The notes beneath the pieces are model-generated. The model was given only the letters and a program-made list of their open reading frames with translations. It had not been told where the DNA came from and searched no databases. This document shows positions 16,441 to 23,987 of a stretch of DNA of 64,000 bases, one piece after another. Origin of the DNA: Geobacteraceae bacterium GWC2_53_11 (GTDB lineage Bacteria; Desulfobacterota; Desulfuromonadia; Geobacterales; Pseudopelobacteraceae); assembly GCA_001802645.1 (NCBI GenBank), contig MGZJ01000043.1, positions 14,030 to 78,029 of the forward strand, read 5' to 3'. Each line of letters begins with the position of its first letter. The stretch's first letter is position 1. Both the position numbers and the translations under genes were made by a program.

Positions 16441-16979
16441 AAATAATTTCAACCAATATTCCCGATGTGTTGATTATCGAGCCAGCCATTTATGGTGATG
16501 ATCGTGGTTTTTTTTACGAGAGCTTCAATCAGAAACAATGGCATGAAGCTACTGGCTTGAATACCACGTTTGTTCAGGACAATCATTCTCGTTCCAGTAA
16601 GAGCGTTTTGCGTGGTTTGCATTATCAGCTCCAAAACCCGCAGGGCAAACTGGTGCGGGCCACGGTTGGCGAAGTTTATGATGTGGCGGTTGATATGCGC
16701 CAAAAGTCGCCCACGTTTGGGCAATGGGTTGGAGTTACTCTTTCTGCCGAGAACAAGCGTCAGTTATGGGTGCCCGAAGGTTTTGCCCATGGCTTTGTAG
16801 TGGTGTCGGACGTAGCTGAGTTTCTGTATAAAACTACGGATTACTGGTACCCCGAATTTGAGCGAAGCATTATCTGGAATGATCCGCAGTTGGCTATTAA
16901 ATGGCCTGTTGAAGGTGAGCCATCACTGGCGAAGAAAGACGCTCATGGGTTGTCATTTGCTGAGGCGGAGAAATTTTAG
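16437..16979 (+). CDS. rfbC: dTDP-4-dehydrorhamnose 3,5-epimerase
   Basis: This 180-aa RmlC cupin converts dTDP-4-keto-6-deoxyglucose to its L-lyxo epimer. Key blocks are [30 protein letters not shown] with the catalytic His, [11 protein letters not shown] and [13 protein letters not shown]. It follows rfbA with an ATGA overlap. No rfbD reductase is seen in the window, so the final step to dTDP-rhamnose must be encoded elsewhere. Confidence 0.95.
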   Translation: MKIISTNIPDVLIIEPAIYGDDRGFFYESFNQKQWHEATGLNTTFVQDNHSRSSKSVLRGLHYQLQNPQGKLVRATVGEVYDVAVDMRQKSPTFGQWVGVTLSAENKRQLWVPEGFAHGFVVVSDVAEFLYKTTDYWYPEFERSIIWNDPQLAIKWPVEGEPSLAKKDAHGLSFAEAEKF

Positions 16980-17033
16980 AAGTTTTGTTGTAGTGAATTA
17001 TTTTAAGCTTTGAGGAACCAGAGGAACAACATA

Positions 17034-18008
17034 ATGGCACAAAAGAAAGCTTTGATAAGTGGCATATCGGGCCAGGATGGCGCTTACCTGGCCAAACTAT
17101 TGCTCGAAAAAGGGTATGAAGTTCATGGTACGGCACGTGACGCCCAGATGTCCACGTTTTATAATCTTCAATTAATTGGCATCAAGGATCAGATTACCTT
17201 TCATTCCATGGCGCTTAATGACTTCAGGAGTGTTTTACAGGTATTGGACAAGGTAAAACCGGACGAGATATATAACCTTGCCGGGCAGAGCTCGGTGGGT
17301 CTATCTTTCGATCAGCCGGTGGAAACGCTCGAAAGCATCAGCGTCGGAACGCTCAACCTGCTGGAGGCGATCCGTTTTACCGGAAGATCCATAAAGCTGT
17401 ACAACGCGGGTTCAAGCGAATGCTTCGGTAATACCGGCGGCCATCCGGCCGATGAAGAAACCCCCTTTCGACCCCGCAGCCCTTATGCTGTTGCCAAGGC
17501 GACAGCCTTTTGGGAAGTAGCCAATTACCGCGAGGCCTATAACCTCTTCGCCTGCACCGGAATTCTCTTCAATCATGAATCACCATTACGGCCTGAACGC
17601 TTTGTAACAAAAAAGATCGTCAAGGCAGCTTGTCGTATTGCAGCAGGAAGCAGTGAAAAACTGCATCTTGGCAATATCTCCATCGCCCGCGACTGGGGGA
17701 GTGCCGAGGAGTATGTCGAAGCGATGTGGCTGATGTTGCAGCAGGATCAGCCGGAAGACTTTGTCATCGCCACCGGTGAGACCAATACGCTGGAAGATTT
17801 TGTTGCAGCGGTGTTCGAGGCTGTTGGTTTGAATTGGTGTGAGCATGTTATCAGCGATCCGTCGCTTCTTCGCCCTTCTGAAATTATGGTAAGCAGGGGC
17901 AATCCAGCCAAGGCACTGCAAAAGTTGGGATGGCAGGCAAAACGCAAAATGCGGGATGTCATTGAGTTGATAATTGATGCTGAGCAGAAGTCGAAAATCG
18001 AGGGCTGA
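17034..18008 (+). CDS. gmd: GDP-mannose 4,6-dehydratase family enzyme
   Basis: This 324-aa extended SDR has ALISGISGQDGAYLAKLL at residues 5-22 and the diagnostic EIYNLAGQSSVGLSFDQP, then SSECFGNTGGHPADE and catalytic SPYAVAKA (YxxxK). It makes GDP-4-keto-6-deoxymannose, the precursor of GDP-fucose, rhamnose or perosamine. It is somewhat shorter than many Gmd proteins. ATG 17034 after agaggaacaaca is preferred to the track's upstream TTG. No fcl or perosamine aminotransferase follows; the repeat array begins right after the stop. Confidence 0.88.
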   Translation: MAQKKALISGISGQDGAYLAKLLLEKGYEVHGTARDAQMSTFYNLQLIGIKDQITFHSMALNDFRSVLQVLDKVKPDEIYNLAGQSSVGLSFDQPVETLESISVGTLNLLEAIRFTGRSIKLYNAGSSECFGNTGGHPADEETPFRPRSPYAVAKATAFWEVANYREAYNLFACTGILFNHESPLRPERFVTKKIVKAACRIAAGSSEKLHLGNISIARDWGSAEEYVEAMWLMLQQDQPEDFVIATGETNTLEDFVAAVFEAVGLNWCEHVISDPSLLRPSEIMVSRGNPAKALQKLGWQAKRKMRDVIELIIDAEQKSKIEG

Positions 18009-18010
18009 TT

Positions 18011-18240
18011 CACCGCAGAGTACGCGAAGAACGCAGAGGAGAACCACAGGGAGTGGACCAATTATCTGAAAAAGTCATAGGGGCTGCAATAAAGGTTCAC
18101 CGTGAAATTGATCCAGGCCAGCTTCCCTTGGTCTGATAATCAATGTTCACTCGATGGCATCAAGAGGTTAGTTCATAACTTTTAGGGATTCTCGGCGTTC
18201 TCTGCGCTCTTTGCGGTAAGTAAGAAGTACAAGAACAATG
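18011..18240 (+). repeat. GxxExxY element copy 1, internally deleted (MITE-like)
   Basis: The left arm accgcagagtacgcgaag is followed by the gene start (gtggaccaattatctgaaaa, 18053), which reads only 27 residues before a stop. The sequence jumps from the gene's first quarter (gaaattgatccaggccag) to its last part (ttcccttggtctgataat), then the right arm ctcggcgttctctgcgctc. The right arm is the inverted copy of the left. A linker (aagaagtacaagaacaat) joins it to copy 2. It cannot encode a working protein. Confidence 0.85.
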
Positions 18241-18242
18241 AT

Positions 18243-18716
18243 AACCGCAGAGTACGCGAAGAACGCAGAGGAGAACCACAGGGAGTGGACCAATTATCTG
18301 AAAAAGTCATAGGGGCTGCAATAAGGGTACACCGTGAACTAGGTCCGGGCCTTCTTGAATCGGCCTATGAAATTTGCCTTGCGTATGAACTGCAAAACGC
18401 AGGGCTGATGATTGAGATTCAAAAGCCGCTTCCCGTGGTGTATCGAGGTGTTAAGCTCGATTGTGGCTATCGGATGGACATTGTTGTTGAAGGGAAACTT
18501 GTTCTCGAATTAAAGGCGTTAGAAAAAATTCTTCCCATACACGAAGCACAACTGTTGTCATATTTAAGACTCTCAGGAATATCCCTTGGTCTGATAATAA
18601 ATTTTCACTCACAATTACTTAAAGACGGCATCAAGAGGTTAGTCCATAACTTTTAGGGTTTATCGGCGTTCTCTGCGCTCTTTGCGGTAAATAAGAAGTA
18701 CAAGAACAATGTGATA
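18243..18716 (+). repeat. GxxExxY element copy 2, intact, with inverted 9-nt-periodic ends
   Basis: Left end accgcagagtacgcgaagaa; right end, read on the other strand, accgcaaagagcgcagagaa. Both are degenerate arrays of a 9-nt unit (acgcagaga). They enclose the complete gene at 18285-18656. The element is directly repeated, with its linker, on both sides in deleted form. Confidence 0.8.
18285..18656 (+). CDS. GxxExxY-family protein
   Basis: This 123-aa protein has the signature VIGAAIRVHRELGPGLLES followed by AYEICLAYEL (GLLESAY = GxxExxY). MDIVVEGKLVLELKALE then shows a D-x(n)-E-x-K pattern like that of PD-(D/E)XK nucleases. The family is widespread but has no assigned function. The start is GTG 18285 after ccacagggagt. 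It is the only intact copy of three tandem ones, and each lies inside inverted 9-nt-periodic ends. A nuclease role is inference from the acidic/Lys motif. Confidence 0.85.
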   Translation: MDQLSEKVIGAAIRVHRELGPGLLESAYEICLAYELQNAGLMIEIQKPLPVVYRGVKLDCGYRMDIVVEGKLVLELKALEKILPIHEAQLLSYLRLSGISLGLIINFHSQLLKDGIKRLVHNF

Positions 18717-18939
18717 ACCGCAGAGAACGCGAAGTACGCAGAGGAGAACCACAGGGAGTAGACCAATTATCTGAAAAGTCATAGGGCTGCAATAAAGGTT
18801 CACCGTGAAATTGATCTAGGCCAGTTTCCCTTGGAATGATAATCAATTTTCACTCTCAATTACTTAAAGACGGTATCAAAAGGTTAGTCCAACATCTAGG
18901 GATTCTCGGCGTTCTCTGCGCTCTTTGCGGTAAATAAGA
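18717..18939 (+). repeat. GxxExxY element copy 3, internally deleted (MITE-like)
   Basis: This has the same organisation as copy 1 and the same deletion junction (gaaattgatctaggccag joined to tttcccttgg). It also carries its own point changes and one-base losses. Sharing the junction means copies 1 and 3 descend from one deleted ancestor. The right arm is at 18902-18932. Confidence 0.85.
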
Positions 18940-19105
18940 TTGATACCCGCAGTTATTTACACTGACTTCGTCAAAAATGGGCCAGTAACGTAAAGATGAA
19001 TGTTACACGGCCTGTTTTGTCTTTAATGCCCGCCTTTATCTTTGTCTCAATTTGTGGTATACGGGGGACTTCGGAATCGATTTTACTTTCTTCGGGACCT
19101 AATCC

Positions 19106-20518
19106 ATGCTGAAACAACAAGCTCGCCTTTTTACAAAAATATCCGTTCTTCTGGACGTTGCTACGCTTGTCACGGCATTCTGTCTTGCATATGTTCTCCT
19201 CCAACTTACATACGATCGGTTACAAGATATCCTCGAATATGCCTGGGCGTTGCTTATTATTCTGCCAACGTGGCTGTTACTGCTCTCCTATTCCGGCATA
19301 TATGGTTCCATGCGCACCAAACGATTCGGCGAGATATTTGGGCAGCTGTTCAAGGTCCACATGATTGGCGGCATGGTTATGACGTCTTTTATCTATATGC
19401 TGGATTCAAAGGGATTCAGCAGGATGCTCATCGGAGCGTTTATGCTCATCTCCCTTGTCCTGATGGCTACCACCAAGGCCACGGTCAAGCAGGTACTAAA
19501 ATATTTTCGTAGAAAAGGGTATAACATCCGGAATATTCTTATTGTTGGCAATGGCGAGAAGGCGCGCCACTTTGCGCAGCTTGCGCAAGATCATGCCGAC
19601 TGGGGCCTGGCTGTTATCGGCTTTATCCCCTTTTGTGATGTTAATAAAGAAGAAACAACTCAAGATTGTATAAAAATAGGTACTATTGATAGCCTGAATG
19701 ACATATGCAAGCAGAGACTGGTTGATGAAGTTGTTTTTTCGCTCCCCACTGAACAGATGCCCCTGATTGACGACCATATAGCCTCACTCCAGGAAATGGG
19801 TGTAACTGTCAGGATGGTGATTGACCTTTACGACATTCCAACGGCCCGCAAAGAAATTACCCTCTTCCATGATGAGCTTCCCATGCTTACCTTTTATGGC
19901 AAGGCGTTCGATTCTGAGCAGCTTTTTTTGAAACGCTGTCTGGATATTGTCGGCTCCCTGGTGGGGCTGTTTATCACGGGCTTGCTGCTGCCGTTTATTG
20001 CCTTGGCGATCAGAATAGAATCGAAAGGTCCGCTGTTCTTCAGCCAGAATCGCGTTGGTGAGAATGGCCGTATTTTCAAATGCTGGAAACTTCGATCCAT
20101 GTTCGTGGACGCAGAGGAGCGCAAAAAAGAACTGATGGGCCTGAACGAGATGAATGGTGCCATGTTCAAAATCAAGGATGATCCGCGGGTTACCAGGGTG
20201 GGGAAATTTATCCGCAAGACCAGTATTGATGAACTGCCGCAGTTCTGGAATGTGTTCTGCGGCGAAATGAGCCTGGTTGGCACGAGACCGCCGACGCCGG
20301 ATGAGGTGGCAACATACCAAAATTGGCACAGAAAGCGGATCTGCATCAAGCCGGGCATTACAGGCCTCTGGCAGGTGAGTGGCCGTAACCAGATAGAGGA
20401 CTTCGACGAGGTGGTCAGACTTGATATTCGTTACATTGAAGAGTGGTCGCTCTGGTTGGATATTCAGCTGCTGGCGAAAACCGTCTGGGTAGTTGTGGCA
20501 CGTCGGGGAGCTTCTTGA
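19106..20518 (+). CDS. Polyprenyl-phosphate sugar-1-phosphate transferase (WbaP/WcaJ type)
   Basis: This 470-aa inner-membrane enzyme starts exopolysaccharide or O-unit synthesis by moving a hexose-1-phosphate to undecaprenyl phosphate. Four to five membrane segments fill residues 1-115. A Rossmann-like central domain (NILIVGNGEKARHF) follows. The catalytic PHPT domain shows CWKLRSMFVDAEERK, TRVGKFIRKTSIDELPQFWN, SLVGTRPPTPDEV and KPGITGLWQVSGRNQ. It is followed after 8 nt by the Wzi-like gene. The start has only a weak ribosome site. Confidence 0.92.
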   Translation: MLKQQARLFTKISVLLDVATLVTAFCLAYVLLQLTYDRLQDILEYAWALLIILPTWLLLLSYSGIYGSMRTKRFGEIFGQLFKVHMIGGMVMTSFIYMLDSKGFSRMLIGAFMLISLVLMATTKATVKQVLKYFRRKGYNIRNILIVGNGEKARHFAQLAQDHADWGLAVIGFIPFCDVNKEETTQDCIKIGTIDSLNDICKQRLVDEVVFSLPTEQMPLIDDHIASLQEMGVTVRMVIDLYDIPTARKEITLFHDELPMLTFYGKAFDSEQLFLKRCLDIVGSLVGLFITGLLLPFIALAIRIESKGPLFFSQNRVGENGRIFKCWKLRSMFVDAEERKKELMGLNEMNGAMFKIKDDPRVTRVGKFIRKTSIDELPQFWNVFCGEMSLVGTRPPTPDEVATYQNWHRKRICIKPGITGLWQVSGRNQIEDFDEVVRLDIRYIEEWSLWLDIQLLAKTVWVVVARRGAS

Positions 20519-20526
20519 GGTAATTA

Positions 20527-22200
20527 ATGCTCTGGATGTTGAATGGAAGATCCGTGAAAATAAACATTACAAAATTCATAATTCACAATTCAGAATTAGT
20601 CATTGTTCTCGTTTTCATATCCACACTGTTGTTAACCTCTTCGCCCCTGTATGCTCTCTCCTCCGCCAATATTCCCCTCGACAGCCCGGTGTATCTCCAT
20701 CTGGAAAAACTGGCCGGGCTCGGTTTTATCACCAGTGACATCAAAGGCCTCAAGCCTTTCAGTAAATCTGAGGTAGCTCGCCTGGTTGCGGAGGCGGAAC
20801 GTAACCTGGCGTCTACCAGTGTTAACGTGCCTGAACTGGCGAGAGAGCTTGTGAAAAAAACACAGGAAAGCATTCCGCGTGAACAATCGGCGCTACATAA
20901 ACCTGCTACACAGCCACCGCTCTTCGACTACAACCCTCTATCATCCCTACGTCTGCGCTACGTTTTTGTTGACGGCGCTCCGCGAGATTATAACCGAACC
21001 TCTTGGGATCCTGCGCATCAGTCGGCCTTTGGCATTTTTGGCGGCGATCTCAGGCCACTGGGTAACGGTGGTCCGGTTCGGGTTACCGGCACGGAAGGGA
21101 CGCCGTTGCTGGAGAACAACAATGGCATCATATATCACCGCGGGAGTAGTGGAGAATTGCGCTGGACGGCTGAGGGGTATGTGAGCGATGCGGCTGCGGT
21201 GCTGCTTGAGCCGGTTGTTCTGGCAACAGGAGACGAGGCTTCGATTCAACTTAACCGTGGGTATGTCAAGCTGGGTGGCGGCGGTTTAGAACTTGAGGTT
21301 GGCCGCGACGAAAACTGGTTCGGTCCGGGGTATCGTGGCACGACAACCTTGACGAATAACGCCAAAAACTTTGACCTTGTCAAGGTTTCCAGCCCGGAAC
21401 CTTTAACTGCTGAGTGGGCCAGGCGGTGGCTGGGCAATGTCAAATATTCGCTGAGCGTAGCGCGGTTTGATGAAACTGATGTAGGAACCATAGATCACCG
21501 CCGCCCCTATTTTATCGGCGCCAAGCTGGCGATAAAACCGAACAGCTCGTTCGAGTATGGCGCCAATTTTGTGAGGCAGACGAGCGGCCCCGGTTTTACC
21601 GGCACCCCGGATACGTTTTTGGGGGGCGGACAAAATGACCATTCAAACTCGATTGCCGGTTTTGATGTGCGCTGGCGCATTCCCTCCTTGAGAAATACCG
21701 AGCTGTACGGAGAATATTCGGGTGAGGATAATGCGGGTGGGGTCTGGCCGATTGTGGAAAGCTACGTGGCCGGTCTGTTTGTGCCCTGCGTGACTGATTC
21801 GTGCCGGGATGACTTCCGTTTTGAGTATTTTTTCGGCAGTGTCATGCTGTACGGGGACTGGCAGTTTCCCCGTGGGTATGTGTATCACGACATGACTCCG
21901 GGGCATTCACAGGGTGGCGCCGGGGTGCAGGATGTTTTTGTCAGGTATTCCCATTGGTTTGATGTGCGGAACCGCCTGGCGCTAGAATATTTTTATACCG
22001 AGCGGGGGCGTTGGTATCGTACGGCGAACCAGGTGATGGAGTCGAAACATGCGGGGCGGATTTTCTGGGATCTGCCGCTCTCTACGGAACTGGATGCGCA
22101 ATTCGGTTATGGGGTTGAAAGCATCAACAACTTGAATCTTGTAGACGGGGTTGAGCGGACTAACCAGTTGGTTAAGTTTGAAATTAAATACAAATATTAG
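20527..22200 (+). CDS. Wzi-like capsule assembly outer-membrane protein
   Basis: This 557-aa protein has a hydrophobic signal segment at about residues 24-44 (LVIVLVFISTLLLTSSPLYA), then a mature part rich in alternating beta-strand patterns, the plan of the Wzi capsule-assembly family. WFGPGYRGTTTLTNNA is a typical family stretch. The first residues are odd: KFIIHNSELVI is encoded by a 7-nt repeat array (20570-20600), so the N-terminus looks repeat-derived. A shorter start inside this region is possible but no better ribosome site is seen. Confidence 0.8.
   Translation: MLWMLNGRSVKINITKFIIHNSELVIVLVFISTLLLTSSPLYALSSANIPLDSPVYLHLEKLAGLGFITSDIKGLKPFSKSEVARLVAEAERNLASTSVNVPELARELVKKTQESIPREQSALHKPATQPPLFDYNPLSSLRLRYVFVDGAPRDYNRTSWDPAHQSAFGIFGGDLRPLGNGGPVRVTGTEGTPLLENNNGIIYHRGSSGELRWTAEGYVSDAAAVLLEPVVLATGDEASIQLNRGYVKLGGGGLELEVGRDENWFGPGYRGTTTLTNNAKNFDLVKVSSPEPLTAEWARRWLGNVKYSLSVARFDETDVGTIDHRRPYFIGAKLAIKPNSSFEYGANFVRQTSGPGFTGTPDTFLGGGQNDHSNSIAGFDVRWRIPSLRNTELYGEYSGEDNAGGVWPIVESYVAGLFVPCVTDSCRDDFRFEYFFGSVMLYGDWQFPRGYVYHDMTPGHSQGGAGVQDVFVRYSHWFDVRNRLALEYFYTERGRWYRTANQVMESKHAGRIFWDLPLSTELDAQFGYGVESINNLNLVDGVERTNQLVKFEIKYKY
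20570..20600 (+). repeat. 7-nt periodic array (AAAATTC / ATAATTC) in the Wzi-like N-terminus
   Basis: aaaattcataattcacaatt then cagaatta repeats an NNAATTC unit every 7 nt. Nearly the same string (agaattcataattcaaaatt) is at 27831-27850 at the start of the VanZ-like gene. In both cases the array runs directly into a signal or membrane segment. Confidence 0.7.
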
Positions 22201-22215
22201 AAGCAGAAAGTCGGC

Positions 22216-22332
22216 CTCACACAAAGCCGCTGAGAACGTGGGGTCAGGTAATTACATCGAAACTGTCGTAAGCTGATTAGTGTAAGTATCAACGTATTGA
22301 ATTTCTCCGCGAGCTCCGCGACTCCGCGTGAG
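22216..22332. repeat. Degenerate inverted 9-nt periodic repeats downstream of the Wzi-like gene
   Basis: Right arm: ctccgcgagctccgcgac then tccgcgtgag, with an 8-9 nt period. A weaker left half (acaaagccgctgagaacgtg) lies about 70 bp before it. Together they resemble a worn copy of the element type seen at 18.0-18.9 and 28.2 kb. No ORF lies between them. Confidence 0.5.
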
Positions 22333-22412
22333 TAACTTTCCTTGTTAGATAATACAAGAAATCGGTTCTCATTCTTGACATTATGGGCTTGTTGCATATA
22401 ATGGGAAGCATT

Positions 22413-22904
22413 ATGCCAGCTAAAGCACCTATCACCACCTGCATTACTGCAAACCAGCTGATTGCTCTGGGGCAGCAGATTCGCGCTCATCGCAAGGCAC
22501 TACGAATAAGCGCCACCACGGCAGCGGAAGCTGCGGGCATGTCGCGGGTAACTGTGCACCGCATCGAAAAAGGCGAACCGGCCGTGACCATGGGAGCCTA
22601 CGTGAATGCCATGGCAGCGCTGGGCTTGAACTTCGGACTGGTTGCGCCTGCTGAGTCGATCGAATCGCATGATGCAGTGAACCGGGAAGGGTGGATACCC
22701 GCGCGCATTCGCTTGATGGATTATCCTCAGCTGAAGCTACTCGCCTGGCAGGTGCAGGGTGCGGTGACCTTGTCACCCGCGGAGGCTTGGGGCATCTACG
22801 ATCGCAATTGGCGTCACATGGACGAACAAGCCCTTACGGTGCATGAACGGCAACTTATCGATGCGTTGCGTTTGGCGTTTGGGGGTGGTGATAGCCATGT
22901 TTGA
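22413..22904 (+). CDS. XRE-family regulator, probable antitoxin of the AbiEii partner
   Basis: This 163-aa protein has an XRE helix-turn-helix at about residues 15-70 (LGQQIRAHRKALRISATTA, then MSRVTVHRIEKGEPAVTM) and a C-terminal part of unknown fold. It overlaps the AbiEii-type toxin gene by 8 nt, so it is the likely cognate antitoxin and repressor. ATG 22413 (MPAKAPITT) gives the natural start; the track's 22383 adds an unrelated stretch. Classical AbiEi has a winged helix rather than XRE, so this is a variant pairing. Confidence 0.8.
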   Translation: MPAKAPITTCITANQLIALGQQIRAHRKALRISATTAAEAAGMSRVTVHRIEKGEPAVTMGAYVNAMAALGLNFGLVAPAESIESHDAVNREGWIPARIRLMDYPQLKLLAWQVQGAVTLSPAEAWGIYDRNWRHMDEQALTVHERQLIDALRLAFGGGDSHV

Positions 22905-23607
22905 GCGTCCGCTCCACCAACGCATTGCCAAGGTTCTCGGTGCCTTGAATGGGGCACTGTTGAAAGAGCACAGTTGCCTGTTCGGTGGCGGAACGGTGAT
23001 TGCGCTCCGCTTTGGCGAGTACCGCGAGTCAGTTGACATCGACTTTTTGCTGTCGGATATGACCCACTACCGAAGCTTGCGTCAATTGCTGACAGGCACT
23101 GATGCTATCAACGCCATTTTACTGCCCGGGCAGCCGCCCTTGACGCAGTTGCGCGACATAAGGGCTGATCAATATGGCATCCGTACAATGCTCTCGGTGG
23201 CCGGTCAGCCTATTAAATTCGAGATCATCCTGGAAGGGCGCATCGAACTGGCCGCTCCAACAGCGAAGGATGTGGTCTGTGGCATTCCCACTCTGACGGT
23301 TCTGGACATGGCGGTGAGTAAGCTCTTGGCGAATTCCGACCGTTGGGCCGACGACGGGGTTTTTAGTCGAGATGTGATTGATCTGGCTATGATGCAGACC
23401 AGATTGCCCTTGTTGCGCCAGGCCATTACCAAAGCCGAGGATGCTTATGGGCAAGCTATCCGCGTTGATTTGGAAAAAGCAATTCACCGGCTTCAGCAGC
23501 GTCAAGGCTGGCTTGAACGCTGCATGCAGACGATGGCCATGACGCTTCCGAAAGCGCTGGTCTGGCAGCGGGTGCGTAATTTGCACAAGGCTTTGTCAGC
23601 AAGCTAA
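22897..23607 (+). CDS. AbiEii-type nucleotidyltransferase toxin
   Basis: This 236-aa protein of the DUF1814/AbiEii family has motif I CLFGGGTVIALRFGEYRES followed by VDIDFLLSD, the GG-S...DxD nucleotidyltransferase site. Later, VLDMAVSKLLANSDRW carries the family Lys. AbiEii enzymes add nucleotides to RNA, and some block phage growth by abortive infection. ATG 22897 overlaps the antitoxin end. The pair is inserted between the Wzi-like and SLBB export genes and interrupts what would be a capsule operon. Confidence 0.85.
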   Translation: MFERPLHQRIAKVLGALNGALLKEHSCLFGGGTVIALRFGEYRESVDIDFLLSDMTHYRSLRQLLTGTDAINAILLPGQPPLTQLRDIRADQYGIRTMLSVAGQPIKFEIILEGRIELAAPTAKDVVCGIPTLTVLDMAVSKLLANSDRWADDGVFSRDVIDLAMMQTRLPLLRQAITKAEDAYGQAIRVDLEKAIHRLQQRQGWLERCMQTMAMTLPKALVWQRVRNLHKALSAS

Positions 23608-23987
23608 CACCTGTTTTGGCGTGAATTTATCAATATGTTGACGTTCCCACTTCTCCTGACGTATTATTCCCCGTTTCTAACACGTTACAAATACACGACT
23701 TGCCTCATAGGAGCATGTTGATGCAGAAGTTGAACTTATGGGATATTGTTTTGGGCGTTGGCAGGACAAAAGTCGGTGTACGCTAGGTGTGTCATGTGAT
23801 GTCCGGTATTGACGAACATCTAAACCGCTGAAGCACCTTTTGATCATGTCGTAGAGATTCCCGCCATCGCTTGGTGTATCATTTAAGGCCGATACCTTCT
23901 TTGTAAAATGCCGGGATCTATTATTGAGATTTTTTTATTTTGAACTTTGATTGAACTTACACAAAAAGTAACAAGGAGTTTTTTTAC
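23608..23987. other. 380-bp non-coding region upstream of the export operon
   Basis: No convincing gene is seen. A 21-codon ORF (23721-23786, starting MQKLNLWD) has aggag nearby, but nothing supports it further. A strong ribosome site (aacaaggagttttttta) leads into the SLBB gene. A promoter for the 23.99-28.2 kb genes should lie here, but I cannot pick one convincingly. Confidence 0.5.

Noticed and set aside
18011-18939. CRISPR array
   Set aside because: There are only three units, of about 230-470 bp, containing gene pieces and inverted ends; there are no short regularly spaced repeats with unique spacers and no cas genes.
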